Below the pieces are notes generated by a model. The model did not search any database, was not told the origin of the DNA, and worked only from the letters and a program-made list of their open reading frames with translations. DNA of 64,000 nucleotides, taken from Chloroflexota bacterium (lineage in GTDB: Bacteria > Chloroflexota > Anaerolineae > Caldilineales > Caldilineaceae). Position numbers and translations under genes: made by a program. Shown piece by piece: positions 45,132 to 55,231 of this stretch; the stretch's first letter is position 1; each line of letters starts with the position of its first letter. The stretch lies in the NCBI GenBank assembly GCA_016861025.1, contig BOKO01000017.1, forward strand, positions 1 to 64,000, written 5' to 3'.

Positions 45132-45160
45132 TTGAAGACAGAAAATTTGTCTTCTATACT
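45132..45160 (+). promoter_or_regulatory. feo promoter with inverted repeat in the spacer
   Basis: TTGAAG (45132-45137), 17 bases, TATACT (45155-45160). The dyad GAAGACA-gaaaatt-TGTCTTC (45134-45154) fills the spacer exactly, a good position for a repressor such as a Fur or DtxR type iron regulator; the sequence does not match the classical consensus of either. The remaining AT-rich gap 44859-45213 holds no gene. Confidence 0.65.
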
Positions 45161-45213
45161 GATGGCATTACAAATTTTGGGGGCGGATAAGGCTCCGAAA
45201 AAGCATTTTGGAA

Positions 45214-45480
45214 ATGAATAAAAGCTGGATTCACAAACGCATGAAGTTAGAAAATTCGATGTTTCCGTTGACCATGGCCGGGCGTGGTCAGACGGTGCGC
45301 TTAGCCCGGATCACGGCAGGACGCAAGTTGACGCATCGGCTGACCGAGTTGGGGCTGACCCCCGGCGTCAAGTTCGAGGTGCTGCACGACCACGGCGGTC
45401 CGCTGCTGCTGGCGGTGCGCGATTCACGCCTGGCGATCGGGCGCGGCATGGCGAGCCAGATTCTCGTCGAGATGGCGTGA
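45214..45480 (+). CDS. feoA: ferrous iron transport protein A
   Basis: An 88-residue small SH3-like protein. '[30 protein letters not shown]' covers the FeoA core, and '[20 protein letters not shown]' is the standard ending. FeoA assists FeoB-dependent Fe(II) uptake at the cytoplasmic side. The start is uncertain: ATG 45214 has a TTGGAA sequence close by, while ATG 45241 or 45259 would give a more usual length. First gene of feoA-feoB-feoB-feoC. Confidence 0.88.
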   Translation: MNKSWIHKRMKLENSMFPLTMAGRGQTVRLARITAGRKLTHRLTELGLTPGVKFEVLHDHGGPLLLAVRDSRLAIGRGMASQILVEMA

Positions 45481-45493
45481 CTTCACCCAGACC

Positions 45494-46045
45494 ATGAACA
45501 GCATCACCGTCGCGCTTGTCGGCAACCCGAATGTCGGCAAGAGCACCGTCTTCAACGCGCTGACCGGCGCTGACCAACATGTCGGCAACTGGCCCGGCAA
45601 GACTGTCGAGAAACGCAGCGGCGTTCTGCGCCCGCCTGAGTTGATCGGTGTGAACGGCGCATTTTCCACCGACACAACCATCACGCTCGTCGATCTGCCC
45701 GGCGCTTACAGCCTCTCGGCGTTTTCGATGGAAGAAGAGATCACGCGCGACTTTCTCGTCGAGGAGCGGCCCCATCTGGTCGTCAATGTCGTCGACGCCG
45801 CCAACCTGGAGCGCAATCTCTATCTCACGGCGCAGATTTTGGAGACCGGCGTTCCGCTGATCCTGGTGCTCAACATGCTCGATCAGGCGGCGGCGCGCGG
45901 CGTCAAGATCGATGCGGCGCGTCTGTCACGGCTGCTGTGCGACACGCCGGTGATCGAGCTGGTGGCGCGCCGCGGGCAGGGCATCGACGCACTGCGCCAG
46001 CGCATCTTCGCCGCGGTGACGAGCCACGAACGGAGCCTGGCATGA
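45494..46045 (+). CDS. feoB: FeoB GTPase domain (split FeoB, N-terminal part)
   Basis: A 183-residue cytoplasmic G protein corresponding to the NFeoB G domain. G1 GNPNVGKS at 10-17, G3 'DLPGAYSL', G4 'NMLD', and the switch region '[12 protein letters not shown]' with the FeoB hallmark Asn-Trp-Pro-Gly are visible. It ends with its own stop, overlapping the next start as ATGA (46042-46045). In most bacteria this domain is fused to the membrane part. Only the short linker lies between, so nothing essential is lost. Confidence 0.9.
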   Translation: MNSITVALVGNPNVGKSTVFNALTGADQHVGNWPGKTVEKRSGVLRPPELIGVNGAFSTDTTITLVDLPGAYSLSAFSMEEEITRDFLVEERPHLVVNVVDAANLERNLYLTAQILETGVPLILVLNMLDQAAARGVKIDAARLSRLLCDTPVIELVARRGQGIDALRQRIFAAVTSHERSLA

Positions 46046-47772
46046 CAGCCTCTTGTCAGGATCGGACGCCGGCCTGTTTTCGCTACGCCGCCGACATCGA
46101 AGCGGAGATTGACGAACTCTGCCACGCCATCGCCGCTGTACCGATGCTGGCGGCGACGTACAACGCGCGCTGGCTTGCGGTGCAGTTGCTCGAAGGCGAC
46201 GAGTCGATTGAGGAGAAGGTGCGCCAGCGCCCCGGCGCCGAGGCAGTCTGCACGGCGTTGGCGGCGAGCCGGGCGCGCCTCCGCCCCACCTACGGCAACG
46301 ACATCGACGTGGCGCTGGTCGACCGACGCTATGCGTTCGTCCATCAGGTCGTCAGCCAGGCGATGGTGGAGCGCGCCACGCGACGCCTCAGCCGCTCCGA
46401 CCAGATCGACCGCGTGGTGACGCATCCGGTGTGGGGCGTTCCGATTTTCCTGGCGCTAATGTGGTTGGTCTTTAAGGTGACGGTCGACGCGTCGGCGCCG
46501 TTCCTGGACTGGATCGACCAGGTCGTGAACGGGCCAGTCGCCAACCAGCTCGTCGCCTTGCTCGGCGCGCTCGGACTTGGCGGCGGCTGGCTGGAAAGCC
46601 TGCTCGTCGATGGCGTGCTTGCCGGCGTCGGCGGTGTGCTGGTTTTCATCCCGGTGATGTTTGCGCTCTATATGGTGTTGGCGATGTTGGAAGATTGCGG
46701 CTATATGGCGCGCGCGGCGATGGTGATGGATCGACCGATGCGCAAGATCGGCTTGCAGGGCAAGAGCTTCCTGCCGATGGTGGTCGGCTTTGGCTGCTCA
46801 GTGCCTGCTATCTACGCCACGCGCACGCTGGAAAATCGTCGCGACCGCCTGCTCACCGGGCTGCTGGCGCCCTTCATGAGCTGCAGCGCACGGCTGCCGG
46901 TCTACGTGCTTTTTGCGGCGATCTTCTTCCCACAGTACGCCAGCCTGGTGATCTTTGCGATGTATCTGCTCGGCATCGTCGTCGCCATCCTGATCGGGCT
47001 GCTGCTCAACCGCACGCTGCTGCGCACCAACGAGCCGTCACACTTCATCATGGAACTGCCGCCCTATCGCCTGCCGATCGCACGCAACATCTGGCGGCAG
47101 ATGTGGGAGCGCACGGCGGCCTTCATCCGCAACGCCTGGACGATCATTCTCACGGTCAGCGTCGTGCTCTGGATTCTGCTGGCAATTCCGCTGCGCGGCG
47201 ACGGCAACAGCTTTGGCGACGTGCCGGTCGAGGACAGCCTGTTCGGCGGCGTAGCTGGAGCAATCGCGCCCGCATTTGCGCCGCTCGGTTTTGGGAGCTG
47301 GCAGGCGAGCGGCGCGCTGATCACCGGCTTCGTGGCGAAAGAGGTCATCGTGGCGACGCTGGCGCAGGTTTACCGCGTCGAGTTGCCCGAAGCCGATGCA
47401 ACGCCGACCACGCTGCTCGACGACGCCCTCTTTGTTGTGACCAGCTTTGGACAGGCAACCCTCGATACGGTGAAGTCGATCCCGCTGATCGTCGGCGTCG
47501 ATCTCTTTGGCAATGAGGAGGAAACCGCGCCAACCGCGTTGATGACGACGGTGCAGGCGAGTTTCGACGCATCGAGCGGCGGACGTGCTGCGCTGGCGGG
47601 GCTGGCGTTCATGGTCTTTGTGCTGCTCTACACGCCGTGCATGGCTGCGGTCGCCGCCGCGCGCCACGAGTTCGGCGTGAAATGGATGTGGGTCAGCGTG
47701 CTCGGTCAATTTGCGATTGCCTGGCTGACGGCGTTGCTCGTCTTCCAGCTTGGCATGTTGGTATTGGGGTAA
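46042..47772 (+). CDS. feoB: FeoB membrane domain (split FeoB, C-terminal part)
   Basis: A 576-residue protein. Residues about 10-125 are the helical guanine-nucleotide-dissociation-inhibitor-like part; from about 135 the membrane part begins with two gate repeats and a core. '[21 protein letters not shown]' and '[14 protein letters not shown]' are the FeoB signature with the conserved Cys. The start ATG overlaps the GTPase stop (ATGA), so the two halves are probably translated together and act as one Fe(II) transporter. Frame relation is -1 relative to the first half, so a sequencing frameshift must be considered, but the good start/stop overlap favours a real split. Confidence 0.9.
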   Translation: MTASCQDRTPACFRYAADIEAEIDELCHAIAAVPMLAATYNARWLAVQLLEGDESIEEKVRQRPGAEAVCTALAASRARLRPTYGNDIDVALVDRRYAFVHQVVSQAMVERATRRLSRSDQIDRVVTHPVWGVPIFLALMWLVFKVTVDASAPFLDWIDQVVNGPVANQLVALLGALGLGGGWLESLLVDGVLAGVGGVLVFIPVMFALYMVLAMLEDCGYMARAAMVMDRPMRKIGLQGKSFLPMVVGFGCSVPAIYATRTLENRRDRLLTGLLAPFMSCSARLPVYVLFAAIFFPQYASLVIFAMYLLGIVVAILIGLLLNRTLLRTNEPSHFIMELPPYRLPIARNIWRQMWERTAAFIRNAWTIILTVSVVLWILLAIPLRGDGNSFGDVPVEDSLFGGVAGAIAPAFAPLGFGSWQASGALITGFVAKEVIVATLAQVYRVELPEADATPTTLLDDALFVVTSFGQATLDTVKSIPLIVGVDLFGNEEETAPTALMTTVQASFDASSGGRAALAGLAFMVFVLLYTPCMAAVAAARHEFGVKWMWVSVLGQFAIAWLTALLVFQLGMLVLG

Positions 47773-47778
47773 AATGTC

Positions 47779-48045
47779 ATGTTGTTGAAGATTTTGCACG
47801 AGGTGGAGGCGGCGCAAGGCCCGCTTGACCTCAATGAACTCAGCCGCCGGCTCGACATCGACCGCAGCGCGCTCGACGGCATGATCCAGTTTTGGGTGCG
47901 CAAGGGGCGGCTGATCGATGACGCCGTCGTCGCCGGTGAAGCCACCACCGTCTGCGCCAGCCATGCCTGCGGTCGCGGCTGTCCGGGGCCACAGCAGTGC
48001 AGCTTTGCGCTGAAGACGCCGCGCACTATCACGCTGTTGGATTGA
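47779..48045 (+). CDS. feoC: FeoC-like winged-helix protein
   Basis: An 88-residue protein. Residues 1-55 form a winged helix ('LNELSRRLDIDRSALDGMIQFWVRKGRL'). Four cysteines follow in a C-x4-C-x3-C-x5-C arrangement ('CASHACGRGCPGPQQC', about 60-75), the place where FeoC proteins carry an iron-sulfur site. FeoC influences FeoB stability or feo expression. Six bases after the feoB stop, last gene of the operon. Confidence 0.88.
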   Translation: MLLKILHEVEAAQGPLDLNELSRRLDIDRSALDGMIQFWVRKGRLIDDAVVAGEATTVCASHACGRGCPGPQQCSFALKTPRTITLLD

Positions 48046-48074
48046 GAAGCCAACGATGACCGATTTCAGCCGCG

Positions 48075-50465
<2,391 letters not shown>

Positions 50466-50473
50466 GGTGGATC

Positions 50474-50773
50474 CTATACCAGCTCTCTCGGACGCACTTC
50501 GCGTTCGAGGCGACTGCCCAGGACATCCAGCGCGACATCCAGATCGTACTCTGCCTGGAGGCCAAGCCAGAACTGCGGGGATGCGCCGAAGTAACAGGAC
50601 AGGCGCAGGGCGGTGTCTGCCGTCACACTGCGCGTCCCCAGCACGATTTCGTTGATACGCCGCGCATCGACGCCGATGTCGATCCCCAGGCGATTCTGGC
50701 TCAAATTCATTGGCTTCAGGAATTCTTCCAACAGGACTTCGCCTGGATGGATGGGTTTTAATTTGTCAGTCAT
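50474..50773 (-). CDS. higA: HigA-family antitoxin
   Basis: A 99-residue XRE-type HTH protein. 'IHPGEVLLEEFLKPMNLSQNRLGIDIGV' (about 7-34) and 'INEIVLGTRSVTADTALRLS' give the HigA pattern, with 'YFGASPQFWLGLQAEYDL' the usual C-terminal part. It normally neutralises HigB, a ribosome-dependent mRNA interferase, and represses its own promoter. ATG at 50773 has AGG five bases upstream; GTG at 50779 would add two residues. The toxin gene in front is broken; the CHAT gene follows by 8 bases. Confidence 0.9.
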   Translation of the reverse strand: MTDKLKPIHPGEVLLEEFLKPMNLSQNRLGIDIGVDARRINEIVLGTRSVTADTALRLSCYFGASPQFWLGLQAEYDLDVALDVLGSRLEREVRPRELV

Positions 50774-50787
50774 ACGCACCTGCCACT

Positions 50788-50917
50788 TTAGTGATAATCC
50801 GTTATCTCGACCTCATAGGCATCATTGAGCGGTCTGCTGAATATCGGCTGGCAGCCTGCGTCAGCGTTGAAGCTGATAGATTTTTGGGGTCTCATCGTCT
50901 CTGAACGTCTTGATCAC
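50788..50917 (-). pseudogene. higB: HigB toxin remnant
   Basis: Starting at GTG 50917 the frame reads VIKTFRDDETPKIYQLQR, as HigB proteins begin, then stops at TGA. In the same frame past the stop follows RRLPADIQQTA, the next HigB segment, then a jump in frame to NDAYEVEITDYH and a TAA stop (50826-50788), which is the normal HigB C-end. About 50 codons of the middle, including the catalytic core, are missing. Spacing to higA is normal. Confidence 0.88.
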
Positions 50918-50923
50918 AAGCAG

Positions 50924-50952
50924 ATCGTATAGTGCAGCGCACTAGATGTCAA
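50924..50952 (-). promoter_or_regulatory. higBA promoter with operator in the spacer
   Basis: On the minus strand TTGACA (50952-50947), 17 bases, TACGAT (50929-50924). The inverted repeat TAGTGC-agc-GCACTA (50930-50944) fills the spacer, a natural HigA operator. The predicted transcription start falls at the GTG of the higB remnant (leaderless). Confidence 0.7.
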
Positions 50953-51014
50953 ACACCTTATTTTTGGGGTGTACTTCACTTCACGTTTGGGGCAAATTGT
51001 GGCGCACCGGTTAA

Positions 51015-51144
51015 TCATGAGGATTTACAAAATGATCCGGCAATCGATGTAGGCGCGGCTCTTAGCCGCACGTTCCCGTCAGACAGGAAAATGCGGTTGA
51101 GAACCGCATCTACGGTTACCGAATCTATTGGTTAAACTCCATAA
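51015..51144 (+). repeat. 130-bp direct repeat, copy 1
   Basis: Aligned with copy 2 (51171-51300) without gaps and with six differences (about 95% identity). Each copy contains two REP-like hairpins facing each other: GTAGGCGCGGCTCTTAGCCG (51049-) and the reverse complement of GTAGATGCGGTTCTCAACCG (51092-51113). A 26-base spacer separates the copies. Confidence 0.93.
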
Positions 51145-51170
51145 TTCACCGGCTGATAGCTCAAGTCCAC

Positions 51171-51300
51171 TCATGAGGATTTACAAAATGATCCGGTAAT
51201 CAAAGTAGGCGCGGCTCTTAGCCGCACGTTCTCGCCAAACAGGAAAATGCGGTTGAGAACCGCATCTACGGTTACCGAATCTATTGGTTAAACTCCATAA
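51171..51300 (+). repeat. 130-bp direct repeat, copy 2
   Basis: Second copy of the 51015-51144 repeat; REP-like units at 51205-51226 and 51248-51269. A 7-base inverted pair GTCCACT/AGTGGAC (51165-51171, 51300-51306) brackets this copy. The 3' end GAATCTATTGGT recurs at 53186-53197. The whole gap 50945-51632 shows no gene I can support. Confidence 0.93.
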
Positions 51301-51519
51301 GTGGACTGGCATGGCAACGTCCAGTCGGATTGAGCCAGCTTCCGCTTTCAGCCTCGATTTGAATCGAAGGCTGTGTACACCGAATATGAAGTACACTCGA
51401 TGCAGGCGGCAACGGATTACTTTCTCCGTCAGCATAGCGAATCCGTTCCTGCCTGCATCTGCTGTAGCTTTGTTTGGTGAAGCCACACCAAATCCAAGAG
51501 AACCCAAACAAGCCGGTCA

Positions 51520-51548
51520 TTGACACAACTGCTCCACGACAGTAGAAT
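51520..51548 (+). promoter_or_regulatory. promoter of UPF0175-DUF3368 module
   Basis: TTGACA (51520-51525), 17 bases, TAGAAT (51543-51548): near consensus, 85 bases upstream of the UPF0175 ATG. Confidence 0.65.
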
Positions 51549-51632
51549 CATGGCATGACGCGCGGGCAGGTGCGCAAATTGAGATGGCGCCCTGCCAAGA
51601 GGTGCGCAGGTTTGTAGAAGGCGAGTGGGCTG

Positions 51633-51908
51633 ATGGACAAATCACGGTTGGAAATCGATCCTGAATTGGTCAATGTGCTGCGTCCGCTTTCGGATCAACC
51701 GCTGCAGCGTTTCGCCGAAGAGCTGATTGTGCTGGAACTCTATCGCCGCCGCCAGATCTCCAGCGGCAAAGCCGCCGAACTGCTGGGCATGGAGCGGCTT
51801 GCCTTCATCCAATACGCCGCTCGGCAGGGCATTCACTTTTTGGATATGTCCGCCGATGAGTTCGCCGATGAGGTTGCCTTTGCTGCGCGTGTGCTGAACC
51901 CTGCATGA
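51633..51908 (+). CDS. UPF0175-family antitoxin-like protein
   Basis: A 91-residue protein. 'FAEELIVLELYRRRQISSGKAAELLGMERLAFIQYAARQGI' is the typical UPF0175 helix-turn-helix core, found beside DUF3368 PIN-like toxins. The C-end 'ADEFADEVAFAARVL' would contact the toxin. Stop overlaps the next ATG (ATGA at 51905). The partner toxin is damaged. Confidence 0.88.
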   Translation: MDKSRLEIDPELVNVLRPLSDQPLQRFAEELIVLELYRRRQISSGKAAELLGMERLAFIQYAARQGIHFLDMSADEFADEVAFAARVLNPA

Positions 51909-52249
51909 GTGTTTTCGTCGCCAACGCCAGTCCGCTGATTGCGTTTCGACAACTGGAACAAACAGACCTGTTGCATACCCTGGTTGGCACGGTGCTGGTT
52001 CCACCAGTCGTGGTGAGCGAGGTGTTTCACAGCACGCCGCTGCCGACGTGGGTGGAGCCGCGCGTACACACTCAACTGCCATCATCAATCTTGTTGTCGG
52101 CGCGACTGGGCGCCGGAGAGCGTGAAGCCATTAGCCTTGCCTTGTAGATCAGCGGCTGCACCCTCTTGCTTGACGACCTGGCTGCACGGCGCACGGCGCA
52201 GTCGCTCGGCATTGCGGTGCTGGGCACGGTCGGTCTGCTGCCATCGTAG
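51905..52249 (+). pseudogene. DUF3368 PIN-like toxin, interrupted
   Basis: The frame begins 'VFVANASPLIAFRQLEQTDLL' (the D/N-xSPLI pattern of DUF3368) and has 'GAGEREAISLAL' as usual, but codon 81 is TAG (52145-52147). Past it the homology continues in frame: 'CTLLLDDLAARRTAQSLGIAVLGTVGLL', which includes the acidic pair DD of the PIN active site. A second stop at 52247 then cuts the end; homologues run about 30-50 residues longer. That second stop coincides with the first base of an inverted repeat flanking hicAB. Confidence 0.88.
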
Positions 52250-52273
52250 GTCATCGCCTCCGGCGTGACGTAG
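52247..52273 (+). repeat. left inverted repeat of hicAB segment
   Basis: TAGGTCATCGCCTCCGGCGTGA (52247-52268) matches the reverse complement of 53126-53147 at 21 of 22 positions, then both continue with GACGTAGC (the right side has 5 extra bases). Together they bracket the hicAB genes. Confidence 0.8.
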
Positions 52274-52378
52274 CACTACGTCACGCTCAAATAGCCCGCA
52301 GATGACGCGGATTTGGCGAATTTTCGCGGATTCAGCCCGAAGAATTTGCAGCAATCCGCCCCATCCGCCAAATCCGCG
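52263..52378. repeat. hairpin pair upstream of hicA
   Basis: GCGTGACGTAG-ca-CTACGTCACGC (52263-52286) is an 11-bp stem. CGCGGATTTGGCG (52306-52318) pairs exactly with 52366-52378 across 47 bases, the kind of 'GCGGATT' intergenic repeat common in many genomes. No gene is visible in 52250-52478. Confidence 0.75.
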
Positions 52379-52443
52379 CTCTACTTCTATCGCAGCAGCC
52401 CCTGCACCGCCGCCCACACCGCCTGCGCGTGCGTCGCTTCGAC

Positions 52444-52472
52444 TTGATCAACGTGTGTATTGTGTGTATGAT
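52444..52472 (+). promoter_or_regulatory. hicAB promoter, predicted leaderless
   Basis: TTGATC (52444-52449), 17 bases, TATGAT (52467-52472). The hicA ATG is at 52479, seven bases on, so the mRNA should begin at the start codon. A direct repeat GTGTGTAT (52453-52460, 52462-52469) overlaps spacer and -10 and may be a HicB site. Confidence 0.65.
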
Positions 52473-52478
52473 TGAACG

Positions 52479-52700
52479 ATGAGTAGTCGTGAGGTGATTG
52501 ACCGACTTAAGGAAGATGGATGGGAACTTGTCCATATTCGGGGCAGTCACCACCACTTCAAGCACCCTGAAAAACCAGGGCGTGTCACGGTGCCTCACCC
52601 CAAACGTGATCTGCCGGTTGGGACATTGCGTAATATCTTTCGCCAAGCCAACTGGCAATGGACAGAAAACGGTGAATGGCAATGCGATATCCTGTCGTAA
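52479..52700 (+). CDS. hicA: HicA-family mRNA interferase toxin
   Basis: A 73-residue toxin with the dsRBD-like HicA fold. 'EVIDRLKEDGWELVHIRGSHHHF' holds the catalytic His (His24-26 cluster), and 'VTVPHPKRDLPVGTLRNIFRQA' is the conserved second half. It cleaves mRNA until bound by HicB. It looks intact, unlike the two other toxins in this region. No Shine-Dalgarno; see the promoter entry. Overlaps hicB by 25 bases or fewer. Confidence 0.92.
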   Translation: MSSREVIDRLKEDGWELVHIRGSHHHFKHPEKPGRVTVPHPKRDLPVGTLRNIFRQANWQWTENGEWQCDILS

Positions 52701-53095
52701 TCCACAAAGACCCAGACAGCGATTATGGCGTCTCGGTGCCCGACTTGCCGGGCTGCTTCAGCGCGGGGGCAACGTTCGACGAGGCGTTATCCGAAGCTGT
52801 CGAGGCGATCGAGTGTCATTTGGAAGGGTTGTTGCTGGACGAGGAGCCGATCCCACCGCCACAGCCGATTGAGATACACCAGGTAAACCCGGATTACGCC
52901 GGCGGCGTGTGGGCAGTGGTCAACGTCGATCTGACGAAGCTATCGGGCAAGACCAGGCGTGTCAACATTACCCTGCCCGAACGCATCCTGACCCTGATGG
53001 ATCACTATGCCTCCGCACACGGGGAGACGCGGTCGGGGCTGATCACACAGGCGGCGATCGAGTATATCGCCGCACGTGAAGGCAATCTGCGATAG
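52682..53095 (+). CDS. hicB: HicB-family antitoxin
   Basis: A 137-residue antitoxin. Residues 1-65 are the partly degraded RNase H-like HicB domain ('DYGVSVPDLPGCFSAGATFDEAL'); residues about 90-137 form a ribbon-helix-helix-type DNA-binding end ('NITLPERILTLMDHYASAHGETRSGLITQAAIEYIA'). ATG at 52682 is preferred to 52676 only weakly. Neutralises HicA and represses the operon. Confidence 0.93.
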   Translation: MRYPVVIHKDPDSDYGVSVPDLPGCFSAGATFDEALSEAVEAIECHLEGLLLDEEPIPPPQPIEIHQVNPDYAGGVWAVVNVDLTKLSGKTRRVNITLPERILTLMDHYASAHGETRSGLITQAAIEYIAAREGNLR

Positions 53096-53115
53096 CTGAC
53101 TTGCCCGGCTGATGG

Positions 53116-53152
53116 CTACGTCACATCACGCCAGAGGCGATGACCTACAGGC
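53116..53152 (-). repeat. right inverted repeat of hicAB segment
   Basis: 53126-53147 is the reverse complement of 52247-52268 with one mismatch, and CTACGTC just before it matches the inner part of the left copy. It lies 20-50 bases after the hicB stop. Confidence 0.8.
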
Positions 53153-53210
53153 GTGATTTCCCCAACGCACAGCCCCTCCTTCCCAGAATCTATTGGTGAA
53201 GCATCCCACC

Positions 53211-53434
53211 TTGACGCAGAGGTGCGCGGAGAACGGACGCAAAGGGTTTCACCGTCGCTGCTCTGCGTTTTCATTGCGCCTCTGCGTCAAGAATGCTTTT
53301 GGCAAACAACCGTGTCCCTTCGCCCCTCGCAACTCGCAACTCGCCCCTGCCACATTCACTTGGCGCAACCCACCAACGCGGGGTAAGATGATGGCGTACA
53401 ATCTACTGTCGCGACTGTCTACTGTCGCGACTGT
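53211..53434. repeat. long-range inverted repeat and 16-bp tandem repeat
   Basis: TTGACGCAGAGG (53211-53222) pairs with CCTCTGCGTCAA (53279-53290). Further on, CTACTGTCGCGACTGT occurs twice in tandem (53403-53418, 53419-53434); each unit contains the palindrome GTCGCGAC. They fill the gap 53153-53461 before the Yip1-like gene; a TTGGCG-N18-TAAGAT promoter (53360-53389) is possible. No gene is visible. Confidence 0.7.
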
Positions 53435-53461
53435 GACTCATTCTTCTTGAGGAGGAAGACC

Positions 53462-54130
53462 ATGAATTTCTCGGATATGTGGCAGACATGGCTCAAGGCA
53501 ACCACCAGCCCCAACGACGCGACTTTTGAGGAATTGCGCCGCAAACCGGACGCAAACGTCACAACAGCAATCATCTGGATGGCGATCTACGGAGCAATCT
53601 CGGCGGTGATCGGGGTGCTCGGCGGTTTCATGGCGATGAGCACCATGAGCACCATGATCCCGCAGTTCACATCGCAGATGGAACTATCGCCGGCCGAAGC
53701 GGCGCAGGTGGAACAGGTGCTTCGTGTGTTCACCGGCGGCGGCATGGGCATGGTCGGCTTCGCCAGCCTGGCCAACATCGTGATGGTTCCGCTTTTCTTT
53801 TTGATCGGCGTCGGCGTCTATTTCCTGATCGCCAAAGTCTTGGGCGGCGCCGGCGATTTTGGCCGCTTCGCCTACTTGAACGCTGCGTTTGCCGCGCCGC
53901 TTGGCATCCTGACCACGCTGCTTAGCCTGATTCCGTTCGTCGGCTGCATCAGCTTCTTCATTTCGATCTACTCGCTCGTGTTGGTCTATTTCGCGGTCAA
54001 AGTGGAGCACGGGCTGAGCAGCGGACGCGCCATCCTGGTCGTGCTGATTCCGCTGCTTGTCGTACTTGCACTGGTGGCTTGCTTCATCCTCAGCCTGATC
54101 GGCATGTTTATGTCATTGCGCGTGCAGTAG
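53462..54130 (+). CDS. Yip1-like membrane protein
   Basis: A 222-residue protein with a short cytoplasmic N-end ('MWQTWLKATTSPNDATFEELR', the usual Yip1/DUF1282 lead-in) and five TM helices. 'NAAFAAPLGILTTLLSLIPFVG' lies in the central hydrophobic core. Function in bacteria is not established. GAGGAGG precedes the ATG at 53462. It is 6 bases upstream of era, probably one transcript. Confidence 0.8.
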   Translation: MNFSDMWQTWLKATTSPNDATFEELRRKPDANVTTAIIWMAIYGAISAVIGVLGGFMAMSTMSTMIPQFTSQMELSPAEAAQVEQVLRVFTGGGMGMVGFASLANIVMVPLFFLIGVGVYFLIAKVLGGAGDFGRFAYLNAAFAAPLGILTTLLSLIPFVGCISFFISIYSLVLVYFAVKVEHGLSSGRAILVVLIPLLVVLALVACFILSLIGMFMSLRVQ

Positions 54131-54136
54131 GTCGTG

Positions 54137-55183
54137 ATGAAAGAGACCTTGGATCAGGCGCTGCCAGACATCGAATCGAGCGACGCCATTGCGCCATACA
54201 GTGAGCCTGCGCTGCCTGCCGACCACCGCAGCGGCTTCGTGGCCGTGATCGGCAGACCCAATGTCGGCAAATCGACGCTGCTCAACCGGCTGTTGGGGCA
54301 GAAGATCGCCATCACCAGCCCCAAACCGCAGACCACGCGCGACCAGATTCTGGGCATCCTCACCACCGCCGACGCGCAGATGCTCTTTCTCGACACGCCC
54401 GGCATCCACCGCCCGCTGCATAAGCTCGGCGAGTATATGGTGCAGACTGCCGCCGACACCATCGCCGACGCCGATGTCGTGCTCTGGCTGGTCGATATCA
54501 ACACGCCGCCCACCGCCGAAGATCGAGCGATTGCCGAGCTGCTGCAGCAGCTCACAACCCGCAAGCGCAAACGCATTACACTGCCGCCGCTCATCCTCGG
54601 TTTCAATCAGGCGGATCGGTGGGGCGGCGATGTGAACTCGACCGCACAACGCATCGGCGAATACACGGCGCTGCTCGAGTGGATCACGCAGGATGCACAG
54701 GGCGACCGTCCAGCCGTAAACACGGCGATTTTCAGTGCGACGACAGGCAAGGGCGAAACGGAGTTGCTGGCGTTGGTGCGCGATCTGCTGCCGCCCGGTC
54801 CACGCTATTACCCCGAAGATCAGGTGACGGACGTTGACCTTCGTTATATGGCTGCCGAGATCATCCGCGAAAAGGCGCTCTATTTGCTGCAGGACGAGGT
54901 GCCGCACAGCCTGGCGGTCGAGGTCGACGAATTCGCCGAACGCAGCGATAAGCTGACCTACATCTCCGCCATCCTCTATGTTGAGCGCGAGTCACAGAAA
55001 GGCATCGTGCTTGGCAGTGGCGGCGCGATGATCAAGCGCATCGGTCAGGCTGCGCGCCCCGACATCGAGGAACTGGTCGGGACAAAGGTCTATCTCGAAC
55101 TGTGGGTCAAGGTGTGGGAGCGCTGGCGCAAACGGCAGAACCTGCTCAAACAGCTGGGTTACGCCGTCGAACGCGGGCGCTAA
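54137..55183 (+). CDS. era: GTPase Era
   Basis: A 348-residue protein with a 35-residue N-terminal extension, then the G domain: G1 GRPNVGKS (about 41-48), G2 'TTRDQI', G3 'LDTPGIH'. The KH domain follows with 'GSGGAMIKRIG'. It acts in 16S rRNA maturation and 30S assembly. The G4 motif reads 'GFNQADRW': NQAD in place of the nearly universal NKxD. An in-frame GTG lies one codon earlier. Confidence 0.93.
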   Translation: MKETLDQALPDIESSDAIAPYSEPALPADHRSGFVAVIGRPNVGKSTLLNRLLGQKIAITSPKPQTTRDQILGILTTADAQMLFLDTPGIHRPLHKLGEYMVQTAADTIADADVVLWLVDINTPPTAEDRAIAELLQQLTTRKRKRITLPPLILGFNQADRWGGDVNSTAQRIGEYTALLEWITQDAQGDRPAVNTAIFSATTGKGETELLALVRDLLPPGPRYYPEDQVTDVDLRYMAAEIIREKALYLLQDEVPHSLAVEVDEFAERSDKLTYISAILYVERESQKGIVLGSGGAMIKRIGQAARPDIEELVGTKVYLELWVKVWERWRKRQNLLKQLGYAVERGR

Positions 55184-55231
55184 ACGTGCGTCCGGCCCCA
55201 GCTCATGTTTTCTTCGGTTCTGCAAAACCAA

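Noticed and set aside
51015..51300. CRISPR array from the repeated sequence near 51 kb
   Set aside because: Only two units of 130 bp with a 26-base spacer, containing internal hairpins and no cas genes; a dispersed-repeat pair, not CRISPR.
51181..51523. Short open frames on both strands between the 130-bp repeats and the UPF0175 gene
   Set aside because: They overlap each other and the repeats, lack ribosome sites and resemble no family.
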